Assembly (NCBI GenBank): GCA_002298995.1
Contig: DBMO01000037.1
Location: 124,001-188,000, forward strand
Length of the DNA stretch: 64,000 nt
Source of the DNA: Desulfarculales bacterium UBA696
GTDB lineage: Bacteria > Desulfobacterota > Syntrophobacteria > Syntrophobacterales > Syntrophobacteraceae
Direction of reading: 5' to 3'
A program made the translations under genes and the position numbers. Under the pieces are notes generated by a model, which worked only from the letters and a program-made list of their open reading frames with translations, had not been told where the DNA came from and made no database searches. Shown piece after piece: positions 34,279 to 43,277 of this stretch (within the stretch, counting starts at the first letter, position 1; each line of letters starts with the position of its first letter).

Positions 34279-37200
34279 TTGTCTTTCGATGACGATTTTA
34301 TACGGTTGCGGGGCGTTCGCCAGCACAATTTAAAGAATATTGATCTCGATATTCCCCTGAACAGGTTGATTGCCCTGACCGGAGTCAGCGGTTCGGGCAA
34401 GTCGAGTCTCGCCCTACATACGCTTTACGCTGAAGGGCAGAGACGCTATATCGAGACTTTTTCCCCTTATGCGCGCCAGTTTCTCGAAAGAATGGACCCG
34501 CCGGAAGCCGACTGCATCGAGGGTATACCGCCAAGCATCGCCATCGAATCGGGAACCGCCGTGCGTAGTTCTCGCTCGACGGTGGGAACGATTACCGAGA
34601 TAAACGACTACCTGAAACTGCTCTTCGCGCGCATGGCCGTTCCATTTTGCCCGACCTGCGGAAAAGTTATCACGCGAGACGATCCGGAGACGATTTACAA
34701 CAAACTGTCCGATCTCGCACCGGATGACCGCGTGCTGATAGCTTTCCCCTTCGCTTCGACCCGTGAAGCTGATTGGCGCGGCCAGCTGATATCGCAAGGC
34801 TTTCTTCGAATATTCGTGGATGGGAAAGCCGTTGAGCTGGAAGGTCTCGGAAAGACGGATATTAAAAAACTAGCGGACAATGAAATTCTGGTAGTGGTTG
34901 ACCGGCTTTCATGGGGCAAGACGGAGCGCGCCAGGGTGGCGGATTCCATCGGCACCGCCTTCCGCATGGGCGAGGGGCGGGTTGCGGTCATCGTTATGCC
35001 GGACCGTATACGAAAGTTCAGCTCGGAGCTTGGCTGCCCAGAATGTCCCGGAAGCATCCCCATAATTCCCGCGAGCCCCAATCTTTTCTCGTTTAACAGT
35101 CCTCTCGGAGCATGCCCCGAGTGCAGGGGGTTTGGCAGAACCATAGGGGTGGATATCGATTCGGTTATTCCCGACCGCAGGTTGTCGCTCGAGCAGGGCG
35201 CCATAAAACCATGGGGTGGCGAAGACCGCGAGGAGTACACTGAACTGCTCGACTTTTGCCGGAAGGAAGGCATCCCCACGGATGTGCCTTTTGCGGAACT
35301 GGACGAAGATTCGCTCCGAAAGATCATCGACGGGACCAGGAAATACTACGGCATAAAAGGATATTTCGAGTGGCTCGAAACCAAGACTTACAAGATGCAC
35401 GTACGCGTTTTCCTGTCTCGCTTTCGTGCCTATCGTGCATGCGCTGCCTGCGGAGGATCGCGGTTCCAGCCCGCCTCCCTTCTGTACAAGCTGCGGGGCT
35501 TCGGGATCGCTGAAGTCGCATCCTGGAGCATCGAAAAATGCAATGAATATTTTTCGCGGGATTGGCCGGAGATTGCATCCGATCCCGCCGCCCTTTTGCT
35601 CGTATCCGAGATCAGGTCCAGGCTGCATTTTTTAACGGCGGTAGGGCTGGAGTACCTCTCTCTTGACAGGCAATCGCGAACGCTCTCCGGTGGCGAGGTT
35701 CAGAGGGTGCACCTGACTCGCGCGCTCGGGTCAGCCCTGGTTAATGTGCTCTATGTGCTCGATGAGCCGAGCGTGGGTCTTCACGCCCGCGACCAGAGGC
35801 GGCTAATGGGACAACTCGAACAACTCGTCCGGATGGGCAACTCGGTTGTGATGGTCGAGCACGACTCCGGCATGATCAGGTTTTGCGACCAAGTGATAGA
35901 TATGGGGCCCGCGGGCGGCGAAAGGGGCGGGGAGGTCGTCTACCAGGGATCTCCCGAAGGGCTGGCCGAATGCGAATCGAGCCTGACGGGGGACTATCTT
36001 TCCGGGCGCAAATCGGTAGTATCGGGTTTCCGGGAAAGGCGAATCCCACGGCCCGGAAGAGCGATGGCAATAAGAGGTGCGAGGGAGAATAATCTCAAGG
36101 GAATAGACGTAGATTTTCCACTCGGCCTCTTGATCGGAATAAGCGGAGTATCAGGGTCGGGGAAAAGCACTCTTGTTGACAAAACGCTCTATAACGGCTG
36201 GCTGAGGAGCCGTGGACGGGCGGCCGAAGCGCCGGGTATTTGCGACCGCCTGGAAGGCCCGGAGCTGGTCTCCGAGATGATTCTCGTCGATCAGCAGCCG
36301 GTTGGCCGCACTCCCAGGGCAAACCTTCTTACCTACACCCGCGCTCTGGACCCGCTTCGCAAAATGCTTGCGACTACCCCGGAGGCGATTGCCAAGGGTT
36401 TTGCCGCCCGGCACTTTTCCTTTAACGTGCCCGGCGGAAGGTGCGAAACCTGCAACGGCGAAGGTTTCGAGCGCGTCGAGATGCAGTTTCTGGCGGATGT
36501 TTTCCTCAAATGCCCGCAATGCGGCGGTAAACGATTCAAGGAAGAAGTTCTGGGGATAAAAATAAAGGGCGTTTCGATTGGCGACATGCTGGATATGACG
36601 GCGCGTGAGATTCTGGAGAGTTTTCCGGAAAACGAACAATTATCCCGCTCGCTGGAACCGGTTATTGCGATCGGGCTCGATTACCTGCGCATGGGACAGC
36701 CGCTCAGCACACTTTCGGGCGGGGAGGCCCAGCGGCTCAAGCTGGTTCATCACCTGCACACCGGCAATTTACGCCGAAAGGCCGACAGTGCCAGGGGCAA
36801 TATGTTCATACTTGATGAGCCGACGACCGGGCTGCATCCGCACGATATCGCCAAGTTGATACGGGTTCTCCACCAACTGGTCGATATGGGGCACACTGTC
36901 CTGGTAGTCGAACATAACCTGGATTTCCTGGTGGCCTGCGACTGGATTATCGACCTCGGGCCTGAAGGCGGCGAGAGGGGAGGAGAAATCGTCTGCTGCG
37001 GCTCGCCGGAAGACGTTTGGTCAAATCCGGAAAGTATTACCGGAAAATACCTGAGGGAGCGTTTGGGAGAGTCCGAGGATTTGGACCTGCCGCTTGCGGC
37101 CGAGCAGCAGTCATCATTTTCGTCTTTCAATCCCGGCAAAGTTCTCGATTATCCAATGTCCCCCGCTCAATCCAACGGGAGCGAAATAGTCGTCCGCGGC

Positions 37201-39957
37201 GCGCGCGAGCACAATCTCAAAATAGACAGGATAGGGCTTCCGGGGAGCGGCATGACCGTGCTTACCGGCCTTAGCGGGTCCGGTAAATCGACCCTTGCCT
37301 TCGACGTTCTTTTCGCCGAGGGGCAGCGCCGGTATCTCGAATGCCTTTCATCCTATGTGCGCCAATATTTCAAGATAATGGAAAAGCCCGAGGTGGATCA
37401 GATAACCGGCCTGCCGCCTACAATAGCGATCGAGCAGCGGACGAGCCGATTCGGCAGGCGCTCGACGGTTGGCACGATTACCGAAATTTACCATTTTCTG
37501 CGGCTTTTCTATTCAAAGCTGGGTGAACAGCACTGCCCGGATTGTGGAAGGAAGCTCGAGCAGCTAAGCTTCGACGGAATTCTTGCGAGAATCCGCGAAG
37601 AAGCCGGCGGCGGCCCGATAAAGTTGTTTGCTCCTCTGGTACACGGCAGAAAGGGAATCTACAGGGACCTGTTCATGCGGCTTAAACGCATGAAGTTCGA
37701 ACGGGTAAGAGTTGACGGCAAACTGCTGGCGCTCGACCCCATTCCGTCCCTGGCCAGGCACCGGGAACACGATATAGAACTGCTCCTGCCCGGGCTTGAC
37801 CGAAAGAGGCTCACGGTAAATGAAATCACCGATGCCGTGAGGCGTGGACTCGCCCTGGGCGGCGGCATACTTCACCTCGATCTGCCGGGGAATAACGGGA
37901 TGAAGGTGCTTAGTCGGCATCTCTACTGCCCGGCATGTAACCGCGGTCTGGCGCCGCTCGATCCGAGGCTCTTCTCGTTTAACAGCCGCCAGGGCTACTG
38001 CCCGGCCTGCATGGGACTGGGTACGACAAAGCGCTTCAATCCGCATCGGCTTTCCGGACCGGCTGATGTGCCCTTAAAAGAGGGCTTTCTTCCATGGCTT
38101 AGGTCCATATTGTGGCGCGGTTCACTAAAAAGGGAAGGAGAAAAGCTTGAGCGACTCTGGATGCGCCATCTTAAAATAGACACATCCAAGCCTTTTTCGA
38201 GTCTCGGGCCCGCCTGGCACTTGATGCTCAACGGAAAAACCGGAAAATTTCCAGGACTCATATCGATAATCGAGAAATTGTCGGAAGATGGGGAGGCCTG
38301 GAAAAATATCGCTCATTTCTTCGATGAACTCCCTTGCCCGGAATGCAACGGCAGCAGGCTCAACGCGCAGGCAAGGTCCGTATATTTCCGGGGGTGGGGC
38401 ATCTCCGATCTCTCGCAATTGAGCGTATCCATGTTCGGGAAGATCTGGAGGGATTTCAAGTTCACCGAGCGGGAGCTTCCCATTGCCGCACCCATATGGA
38501 GGCAGATAGTCGAAAGACTCTCTTTTCTTGAAAAGGTGGGACTCAGCTATCTTTCGCTTAGCCGGTCGGGTGATACGATGTCGGGCGGAGAAACGCAGCG
38601 TATAAGGCTTGCCGCGCAGCTCGGATCAAATCTTCGCGGGGTCTGCTACATCCTTGACGAGCCTACCATCGGACTACATCCCGCCGACAACCTCAAACTA
38701 CTTGAAGGTCTACGGCGCCTGAAGGAAAAGGGGAATTCCGTTATTGTCGTCGAACACGATCCGGAAACTATGAGGCAGGCCGATACACTCATCGAGCTTG
38801 GGCCGGAGGCGGGTGCAAGCGGAGGAAGGGTGGTTGCCGAAGGAAGTTTCAGCGAACTCAGTGCCAGGGAGGAAACGCTCACCGGCAAGTGGTTCGGAAA
38901 GCCGCTCGAAGAGTTATTTGAAATTCCTTCGAGAAAAGAGCCCGCGGGCTGGATTGAATTTTCAGGGGCCAGAGCGAGAAACCTCAAGAATATAGAAGTC
39001 CGGATTCCTCTCGGGATTTTGGTGACGATAACCGGGGTTTCCGGGGCAGGTAAAAGCACGCTCGTGCATGAAGTAATACAAAAAGGCCTCACTCACAACC
39101 CGGCGGGGGGCGCTGCGGATTTGAGCCCCGGCGGGGCGCAGTTCAGTGAAGGTATGAAATTGCACCGGGTGCTGGAAGTGGATCATAACCCCATCGGGAG
39201 AACTCCCCGGTCCATTCCGGCAACTTATATCAAGGTTTGGGACGAGATCAGGAAGTTTTTCTCGCTCCTTCCGGAGTCACGGGCGCGCGGCTACGGCCCC
39301 GGACGCTTCTCGTTTAACGTAAAGGGCGGCAGGTGCGAGGCATGCAAGGGGCAGGGCAGGGTAAAAGTCGAGATGAACTTCTTGCCTGACGTATTCGTCC
39401 CTTGTGAAACTTGTGGAGGGGGGAGGTTTAACGCCGAAACCCTGGGGGCAACCTACAAGGGAAATACCATCGCGGACGTCCTGGGAATGACCATCGACGA
39501 AGCCGCCGACCTGTTCTCCGCTATGTCGCGGATTTCGAGGCCGCTCGGCATCCTTGGCGACCTCGGGTTGGGATATCTCAAGCTTGGCCAGCCCAGCCCC
39601 ACGCTTTCGGGCGGCGAGGCGCAGCGGATAAAACTCGCGGGAGAGCTTGGCAACAGCCGAAACGCCACGCTCTATCTTCTCGACGAACCCACCACCGGAC
39701 TTCATCGGGCAGATATAAAGCGGCTCGTTGACGTTCTAAGGGCGCTGACCAGCCACGGACACACGGTCCTGGTAATCGAGCATAACACCGATTTTATCTG
39801 GGCGAGCGACTACATTATAGATCTGGGTCCAGGCAGCGGAGAGGACGGGGGGCGAATAGTGGCTCAAGGTACGCCAGAGGAACTGGTTGCGGCCGAATCG
39901 GTTTCGCTCACTGCGCTGGCATTACGCCCATACGCCGAAGAGAGGACCTATTCCTGA
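34279..39957 (+). CDS. uvrA: Tandem-duplicated excinuclease subunit UvrA
   Basis: A 1892-residue protein, twice the usual 940. The TTG at 34279 has AAGGAG eight bases upstream and directly precedes the first UvrA block. Copy 1 (about 1-950) and copy 2 (about 965-1892) each hold two ABC ATPase modules: Walker A 'GVSGSGKSS', 'GVSGSGKST', 'GLSGSGKST', 'GVSGAGKST'; signatures 'LSGGEVQR', 'LSGGEAQR', 'MSGGETQR', 'LSGGEAQR'; Walker B 'VLDEPSVGLH', 'ILDEPTTGLH', 'ILDEPTIGLH', 'LLDEPTTGLH'. Zinc-finger CXXC pairs are present in both copies. Normal UvrA works as a dimer, so this may be a covalently joined dimer. Chlamydial UvrA has a similar double form. It recognises bulky DNA lesions for UvrB loading. 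Confidence 0.95.
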   Translation: MSFDDDFIRLRGVRQHNLKNIDLDIPLNRLIALTGVSGSGKSSLALHTLYAEGQRRYIETFSPYARQFLERMDPPEADCIEGIPPSIAIESGTAVRSSRSTVGTITEINDYLKLLFARMAVPFCPTCGKVITRDDPETIYNKLSDLAPDDRVLIAFPFASTREADWRGQLISQGFLRIFVDGKAVELEGLGKTDIKKLADNEILVVVDRLSWGKTERARVADSIGTAFRMGEGRVAVIVMPDRIRKFSSELGCPECPGSIPIIPASPNLFSFNSPLGACPECRGFGRTIGVDIDSVIPDRRLSLEQGAIKPWGGEDREEYTELLDFCRKEGIPTDVPFAELDEDSLRKIIDGTRKYYGIKGYFEWLETKTYKMHVRVFLSRFRAYRACAACGGSRFQPASLLYKLRGFGIAEVASWSIEKCNEYFSRDWPEIASDPAALLLVSEIRSRLHFLTAVGLEYLSLDRQSRTLSGGEVQRVHLTRALGSALVNVLYVLDEPSVGLHARDQRRLMGQLEQLVRMGNSVVMVEHDSGMIRFCDQVIDMGPAGGERGGEVVYQGSPEGLAECESSLTGDYLSGRKSVVSGFRERRIPRPGRAMAIRGARENNLKGIDVDFPLGLLIGISGVSGSGKSTLVDKTLYNGWLRSRGRAAEAPGICDRLEGPELVSEMILVDQQPVGRTPRANLLTYTRALDPLRKMLATTPEAIAKGFAARHFSFNVPGGRCETCNGEGFERVEMQFLADVFLKCPQCGGKRFKEEVLGIKIKGVSIGDMLDMTAREILESFPENEQLSRSLEPVIAIGLDYLRMGQPLSTLSGGEAQRLKLVHHLHTGNLRRKADSARGNMFILDEPTTGLHPHDIAKLIRVLHQLVDMGHTVLVVEHNLDFLVACDWIIDLGPEGGERGGEIVCCGSPEDVWSNPESITGKYLRERLGESEDLDLPLAAEQQSSFSSFNPGKVLDYPMSPAQSNGSEIVVRGAREHNLKIDRIGLPGSGMTVLTGLSGSGKSTLAFDVLFAEGQRRYLECLSSYVRQYFKIMEKPEVDQITGLPPTIAIEQRTSRFGRRSTVGTITEIYHFLRLFYSKLGEQHCPDCGRKLEQLSFDGILARIREEAGGGPIKLFAPLVHGRKGIYRDLFMRLKRMKFERVRVDGKLLALDPIPSLARHREHDIELLLPGLDRKRLTVNEITDAVRRGLALGGGILHLDLPGNNGMKVLSRHLYCPACNRGLAPLDPRLFSFNSRQGYCPACMGLGTTKRFNPHRLSGPADVPLKEGFLPWLRSILWRGSLKREGEKLERLWMRHLKIDTSKPFSSLGPAWHLMLNGKTGKFPGLISIIEKLSEDGEAWKNIAHFFDELPCPECNGSRLNAQARSVYFRGWGISDLSQLSVSMFGKIWRDFKFTERELPIAAPIWRQIVERLSFLEKVGLSYLSLSRSGDTMSGGETQRIRLAAQLGSNLRGVCYILDEPTIGLHPADNLKLLEGLRRLKEKGNSVIVVEHDPETMRQADTLIELGPEAGASGGRVVAEGSFSELSAREETLTGKWFGKPLEELFEIPSRKEPAGWIEFSGARARNLKNIEVRIPLGILVTITGVSGAGKSTLVHEVIQKGLTHNPAGGAADLSPGGAQFSEGMKLHRVLEVDHNPIGRTPRSIPATYIKVWDEIRKFFSLLPESRARGYGPGRFSFNVKGGRCEACKGQGRVKVEMNFLPDVFVPCETCGGGRFNAETLGATYKGNTIADVLGMTIDEAADLFSAMSRISRPLGILGDLGLGYLKLGQPSPTLSGGEAQRIKLAGELGNSRNATLYLLDEPTTGLHRADIKRLVDVLRALTSHGHTVLVIEHNTDFIWASDYIIDLGPGSGEDGGRIVAQGTPEELVAAESVSLTALALRPYAEERTYS

Positions 39958-40016
39958 TGCGGTCGGGTAGGTGAGGGAATTTTCGCCAGTGGCGCCGGGG
40001 GGTTTCACGCCCTGGA

Positions 40017-40724
40017 TCAGTTAAACTCATTCCTCATATTATCCAGCATGAGTACCATATTCCGGTTGATCTCTCCGAAATGATCCTGCCTTCCAAGAAT
40101 AGCTTGCGGTCCCTGGATGTATTGGCCGTCCACCAACTCGCCGCCACAATTTTGAATCAGGGTGCGGGCGTTTTCGGGTGAGGTTTCGAGGTGGAATTGC
40201 AGCCCGAGGACCCTGCCGTTATTGCAGGAGAATGCCTGGGCTGAACAGGCTTCACTCTCGGCAAGCATGATCGAATCGCGGCCGATTGAGAAAGTGTCCC
40301 CGTGCCAATGGAATGCCATAAACTCATCCGGAAAACCCTTGAAGGGGGATGAGGATGGAGCAGAGGGCAGGATTCTTACCGGAAACCAGCCGATTTCCTT
40401 GTACCTGTTTCGAAAAACACGCCCGCCGGTAACCTCAGCGATAAGCTGGGCCCCAAGGCAGACGCCAACAACAATTTTGTTACTTTCAATGGCCCTGGCG
40501 ATGAATTTCTTTTCGGCTGAAAGCCATGGGTATTCTTTTTCTTCGTAAATGTTCATCGGACCGCCCATGACGATCAGCCAGTCGAACTCGTCGGTACTCG
40601 GGGGCTTCTCGGACCTGTAGAGGCGGGTGGCGGTCACTTCCCAGCCCAACCCCCTGGCCCACGGCTCGATATTTCCAAGCCCTTCGAATGGAACATGCTG
40701 AAGATAGTGCAGCCTCATCTCCAC
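40017..40724 (-). CDS. Class I glutamine amidotransferase-like protein
   Basis: A 235-residue stand-alone class I glutamine amidotransferase domain of the GuaA-like COG0518 type. The nucleophile Cys lies in 'GVCLGAQ' near residue 93, the oxyanion region in 'MGGPMN' near 54, and the His-Glu pair in 'LQFHLETSPE' near 178. All catalytic residues are therefore present. The substrate is unknown; relatives hydrolyse glutamine or gamma-glutamyl compounds. It ends 59 bases from uvrA, convergent to it, and has no clear operon partner. Confidence 0.82.
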   Translation of the reverse strand: MEMRLHYLQHVPFEGLGNIEPWARGLGWEVTATRLYRSEKPPSTDEFDWLIVMGGPMNIYEEKEYPWLSAEKKFIARAIESNKIVVGVCLGAQLIAEVTGGRVFRNRYKEIGWFPVRILPSAPSSSPFKGFPDEFMAFHWHGDTFSIGRDSIMLAESEACSAQAFSCNNGRVLGLQFHLETSPENARTLIQNCGGELVDGQYIQGPQAILGRQDHFGEINRNMVLMLDNMRNEFN

Positions 40725-40820
40725 CTCTCTTATGAAAATCGAATCAATGCACGTCAGTAATGTTCAATTTCCATGCCTGATTCGACATAATTCACATGGG
40801 GGCGAGGCCAAGGCCTGTTT

Positions 40821-41201
40821 TTACGGAAGAGCACCCTCCATAATCCACTGTTTAATCAAGGCTATTTCGTTTTCGTTGAGCCACGGAGGCCCGTTTCTGG
40901 GCATGCGAGGCTTCTGTTCTCCAATAATTCTCAGAAAAAGGGAGCTATTCTTGGGCTCCCCGGGCACAACCACAGGTTCGTCAGATCCCTTCATTACGTC
41001 CTCATAATTATCCAGACGCAGGCCCAAAGGGGGTTTGGCACCGGCGTGGCATTGGATGCAGTGCTTCTGGAAGATTGGCACTACATCATTGTAGGATGGG
41101 GTTTTTGCGGGGGATTGCTGCCCGAGGGCAATGAAATCGCCGGCCGCGCAAAGGAATGCCGCCAGGAAAAGCAGGAATGCTGTGGTGCGGGCAAGCTTCA
41201 T
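40821..41201 (-). CDS. Exported monoheme cytochrome c
   Basis: A 126-residue protein with a signal peptide (residues 1-27) and a single CIQCH heme motif near residue 48. The sequence 'VVPIFQKHCIQCH' followed by 'PPLGLRLDNYEDVMKG' and a C-terminal 'LIKQWIMEGA' is the pattern of the planctomycete-type cytochrome C domain found in many secreted proteins. Met residues near 98 could be the second axial ligand. It should lie in the periplasm. Neighbours do not reveal its redox partner. Confidence 0.85.
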   Translation of the reverse strand: MKLARTTAFLLFLAAFLCAAGDFIALGQQSPAKTPSYNDVVPIFQKHCIQCHAGAKPPLGLRLDNYEDVMKGSDEPVVVPGEPKNSSLFLRIIGEQKPRMPRNGPPWLNENEIALIKQWIMEGALP

Positions 41202-41386
41202 TTGGGGTCCTTTTTGGGTGATTCGGGAAATGGTCCTCTGATGCTTCCGAGACAGGATGGCAGGAATTTAAGACATGGGATTATGAAAGTGAAGCTGAGC
41301 GCGGGGAATAAGGGACTTGGCCGTGCACCCTTTGTCGAACTGGCCAAGTACCTGTCGCACACCTCCAGGCAACCAGACCAGATTTA

Positions 41387-41470
41387 ACCACGACACAGCC
41401 GGTGATACTTACCGCTGCTTCCTTCCGGACCTGACGGGGTTCGTATTCGTCTGTTGCGTGGTGTCCAGCC
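41387..41470 (-). ncRNA. ffs: Signal recognition particle RNA core (4.5S-type)
   Basis: On the minus strand the universal SRP helix-8 signature is exact: GTCAGGTCCGGAAGGAAGCAGC, here in two parts GTCAGGTCCGG and AAGGAAGCAGC (about 41413-41436). Flanking arms ACCACG (about 41459-41464) and CGTGGT (about 41386-41391) close the hairpin. Ends are approximate. The RNA scaffolds Ffh for co-translational targeting of membrane proteins. Confidence 0.88.
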
Positions 41471-41493
41471 GGCACCAGGAGTTGATACGGCAG

Positions 41494-41586
41494 GCTCAGC
41501 TCCGGCCCTTCAAAGGGGATTCAACCCCGCTAAAGCGGATCTCGGGCTACAGGGCACCGCTAGCTCCCCGTCTAGCACGACCAAGA
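41494..41586 (-). ncRNA. Conserved 5' extension of the SRP RNA transcript
   Basis: Directly upstream of the SRP core, the minus strand carries GTGCTAGACGGGGAGCTAGC and, after a few bases, hairpins CCGC-TTTA-GCGG and GGGG-TTGAA-TCCCC. I recall nearly the same block in front of SRP RNA cores of distant bacteria, so it is probably part of the transcript (a precursor or a longer SRP RNA). The promoter described next would start transcription near 41586, at the beginning of this block. Confidence 0.55.
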
Positions 41587-41592
41587 GGAGAT

Positions 41593-41621
41593 AATATATC
41601 ATCTCAGCGCCGGAATTGCAA
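41593..41621 (-). promoter_or_regulatory. Sigma70 promoter of the SRP RNA transcript
   Basis: Minus-strand -35 TTGCAA (41621-41616) and -10 TATATT (41598-41593) are separated by 17 bases. The predicted start near 41586 is just before the conserved 5' block. Both hexamers are close to consensus. Confidence 0.7.
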
Positions 41622-41673
41622 CCTGCGCTCAGCAGGGGACCAGATGCGAATATAGAAAGCCCGGGTCCGTCTT

Positions 41674-42399
41674 TCATTCAGAAATTGCTCCCCGGTCGAG
41701 GAGCAAGCAGTTATTAAGTTCGATACCAAGCATATCACGGATCGACCGAAGCGGGCCGCCCGGTGTCAAGTGCTGCCAGCCTCCAATGTAGACCGGCCTG
41801 ATGGGTCCGCGGATTTCAAGACTCGCGAGGATAGTCTCGCTGATGCGCTCCTCGCGACTTTGCCATTGATCGGCTTCATCGGGTAATGGGAGGGGCATGC
41901 GGCCAAGGATGGTTTGCGCTGCGAGATCATAGCTCCTTGATATGGATAGAGCCTTGTCATCGAGCTTAAGAAGCGTTTCGAGATTAGCGGTGGAAATCAA
42001 CTCCGGCCATGTATCGATCCAGCGCCTGCTGAAATCGGAGCAGTCGACCGGGAGCACTTCCGCGCCGAATTCCCTGCAATAAGCCGCGGTGGCCCGGTAC
42101 TCAAAAGGCAAATGAAGCTGGCGACCGATTCGGGAGATTGGCGGGTGCTTGAGCGCCCTTAGAAACGGAATGCCGGCATTGGCGGCTGCGGCGTGAAGAT
42201 TAGCCCTCAGTTCGCGGTAGAGTCGCGGTGCGTTCCTTTGCCTGTATTCCAGTGCAAAAGGGCTGATCTCGGCCATGACCAGGTCGGGCCGACAGCGCCG
42301 AAGAAACGCGGTGGTCCTTTTGAACCCATGCGGATCGCCGTGTACTACACCGAGTAGTACGATGCCCGAGTGTGCTTCAAATTTGTTCATTGCGTGCAT
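41674..42399 (-). CDS. TraB/ChaN-like uncharacterised protein
   Basis: A 241-residue protein. The N-terminus 'VLLGVVHGDPHG' followed by 'CRPDLVMAEIS' resembles the TraB/PrgY/ChaN-type start (G-x-x-H, then PD-V--E), and the C-terminal 'PVYIGGWQHL' matches the second G-x-x-H element of that superfamily, so a metal- or peptide-related hydrolase fold is possible. There is no signal peptide or membrane segment. It lies 9 bases downstream of the HAD phosphatase gene and is probably cotranscribed with it. The molecular function is unknown. Confidence 0.5.
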   Translation of the reverse strand: MHAMNKFEAHSGIVLLGVVHGDPHGFKRTTAFLRRCRPDLVMAEISPFALEYRQRNAPRLYRELRANLHAAAANAGIPFLRALKHPPISRIGRQLHLPFEYRATAAYCREFGAEVLPVDCSDFSRRWIDTWPELISTANLETLLKLDDKALSISRSYDLAAQTILGRMPLPLPDEADQWQSREERISETILASLEIRGPIRPVYIGGWQHLTPGGPLRSIRDMLGIELNNCLLLDRGAISE

Positions 42400-42408
42400 A
42401 ATGACGAC

Positions 42409-43101
42409 TTACGGGGAACTCGCGCCGTTAAAGAGCGGATTCAACTCCGAGAAATGGTTGATGTGGCAGTCGGCGTTAAGGTCCGGATTCTTGTAGCCGA
42501 CGAAAATTACGCCGGTGGCCTCCGCAAGGTGCTCATCCACTTCAGAGTCCCCTATGTAGAGAACTTCGTGCGGATGTGCGCCAAAAACGCCGAGGATGCG
42601 CTCCATTATATCGGGGTGCGGCTTTGGGTTTTCAACATCGGAGGCGCATACCACGAGATCGAAAAACTTGTTCAAATCGTAATGTTGGAGAAGCTCTATT
42701 GTCGAAACGGTTCGATTCGTTGCCAGTGCCGTCCTGAATCGGCTTTTGGCCAGCCCCAGGAAATCGATCAGGCCGGGCTCCTGCTGAAGGTAATGATTAA
42801 AAGGAGCAAAATCTATTTTCTCAAAGTAGGCAAAGGCTCGATCGAAATCCGCCCCTTCCTTTCCGATAAGATAGAGAAGGGATTGGCGAACGGGATGCAT
42901 GTGGATGTAATCGTGCTGGTCCTCTCTTACGGGAGGCAGGCCCACGGTTTTTAAAATATGGCTATAGAACTGGATATTTGCCTCACGTGAGTCAAAGAGC
43001 ACTCCGTCGCAGTCAAGGGCTATTACCTTCAGATTGCGCGCTTTGGCGAAGAATTCGGTCCGATTCCCATTGTCGCCTGATATGTTCATTTGCTTAGGCA
43101 T
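42409..43101 (-). CDS. HAD-family hydrolase, phosphoglycolate phosphatase-like
   Basis: A 230-residue HAD subfamily IA hydrolase. Motif I is 'ALDCDGVLFDS' near residue 29, with the nucleophile and general-acid Asp. Motif II Thr lies in 'ALATNRT' near 129, motif III Lys in 'NPKPHPD' near 160, motif IV in 'VLYIGDSEVD' near 180. The helical cap is inserted after motif I. Such enzymes remove phosphate from small metabolites; the substrate cannot be told. GGAAGGAA precedes the ATG. It heads a two-gene unit with the TraB-like gene. Confidence 0.85.
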   Translation of the reverse strand: MPKQMNISGDNGNRTEFFAKARNLKVIALDCDGVLFDSREANIQFYSHILKTVGLPPVREDQHDYIHMHPVRQSLLYLIGKEGADFDRAFAYFEKIDFAPFNHYLQQEPGLIDFLGLAKSRFRTALATNRTVSTIELLQHYDLNKFFDLVVCASDVENPKPHPDIMERILGVFGAHPHEVLYIGDSEVDEHLAEATGVIFVGYKNPDLNADCHINHFSELNPLFNGASSP

Positions 43102-43277
43102 TTCCTTCCTCGTTCACACTTTGGGTCCTTTAAGGAAAACTTTACTTGAGCGGCATTATGGAATAAATTAGCATTACCGTAAACGAAATAAGGAATGCTG
43201 GACATTGTTACGCCGGATACAGAACACGGCAATTCTGCCGGGTGTCTGCTCCGGCTTCTTTGTGTCGGGGATATTCG

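Noticed and set aside
34909..35628. Minus-strand frame of 239 codons inside uvrA
   Set aside because: Antisense shadow of conserved UvrA sequence.
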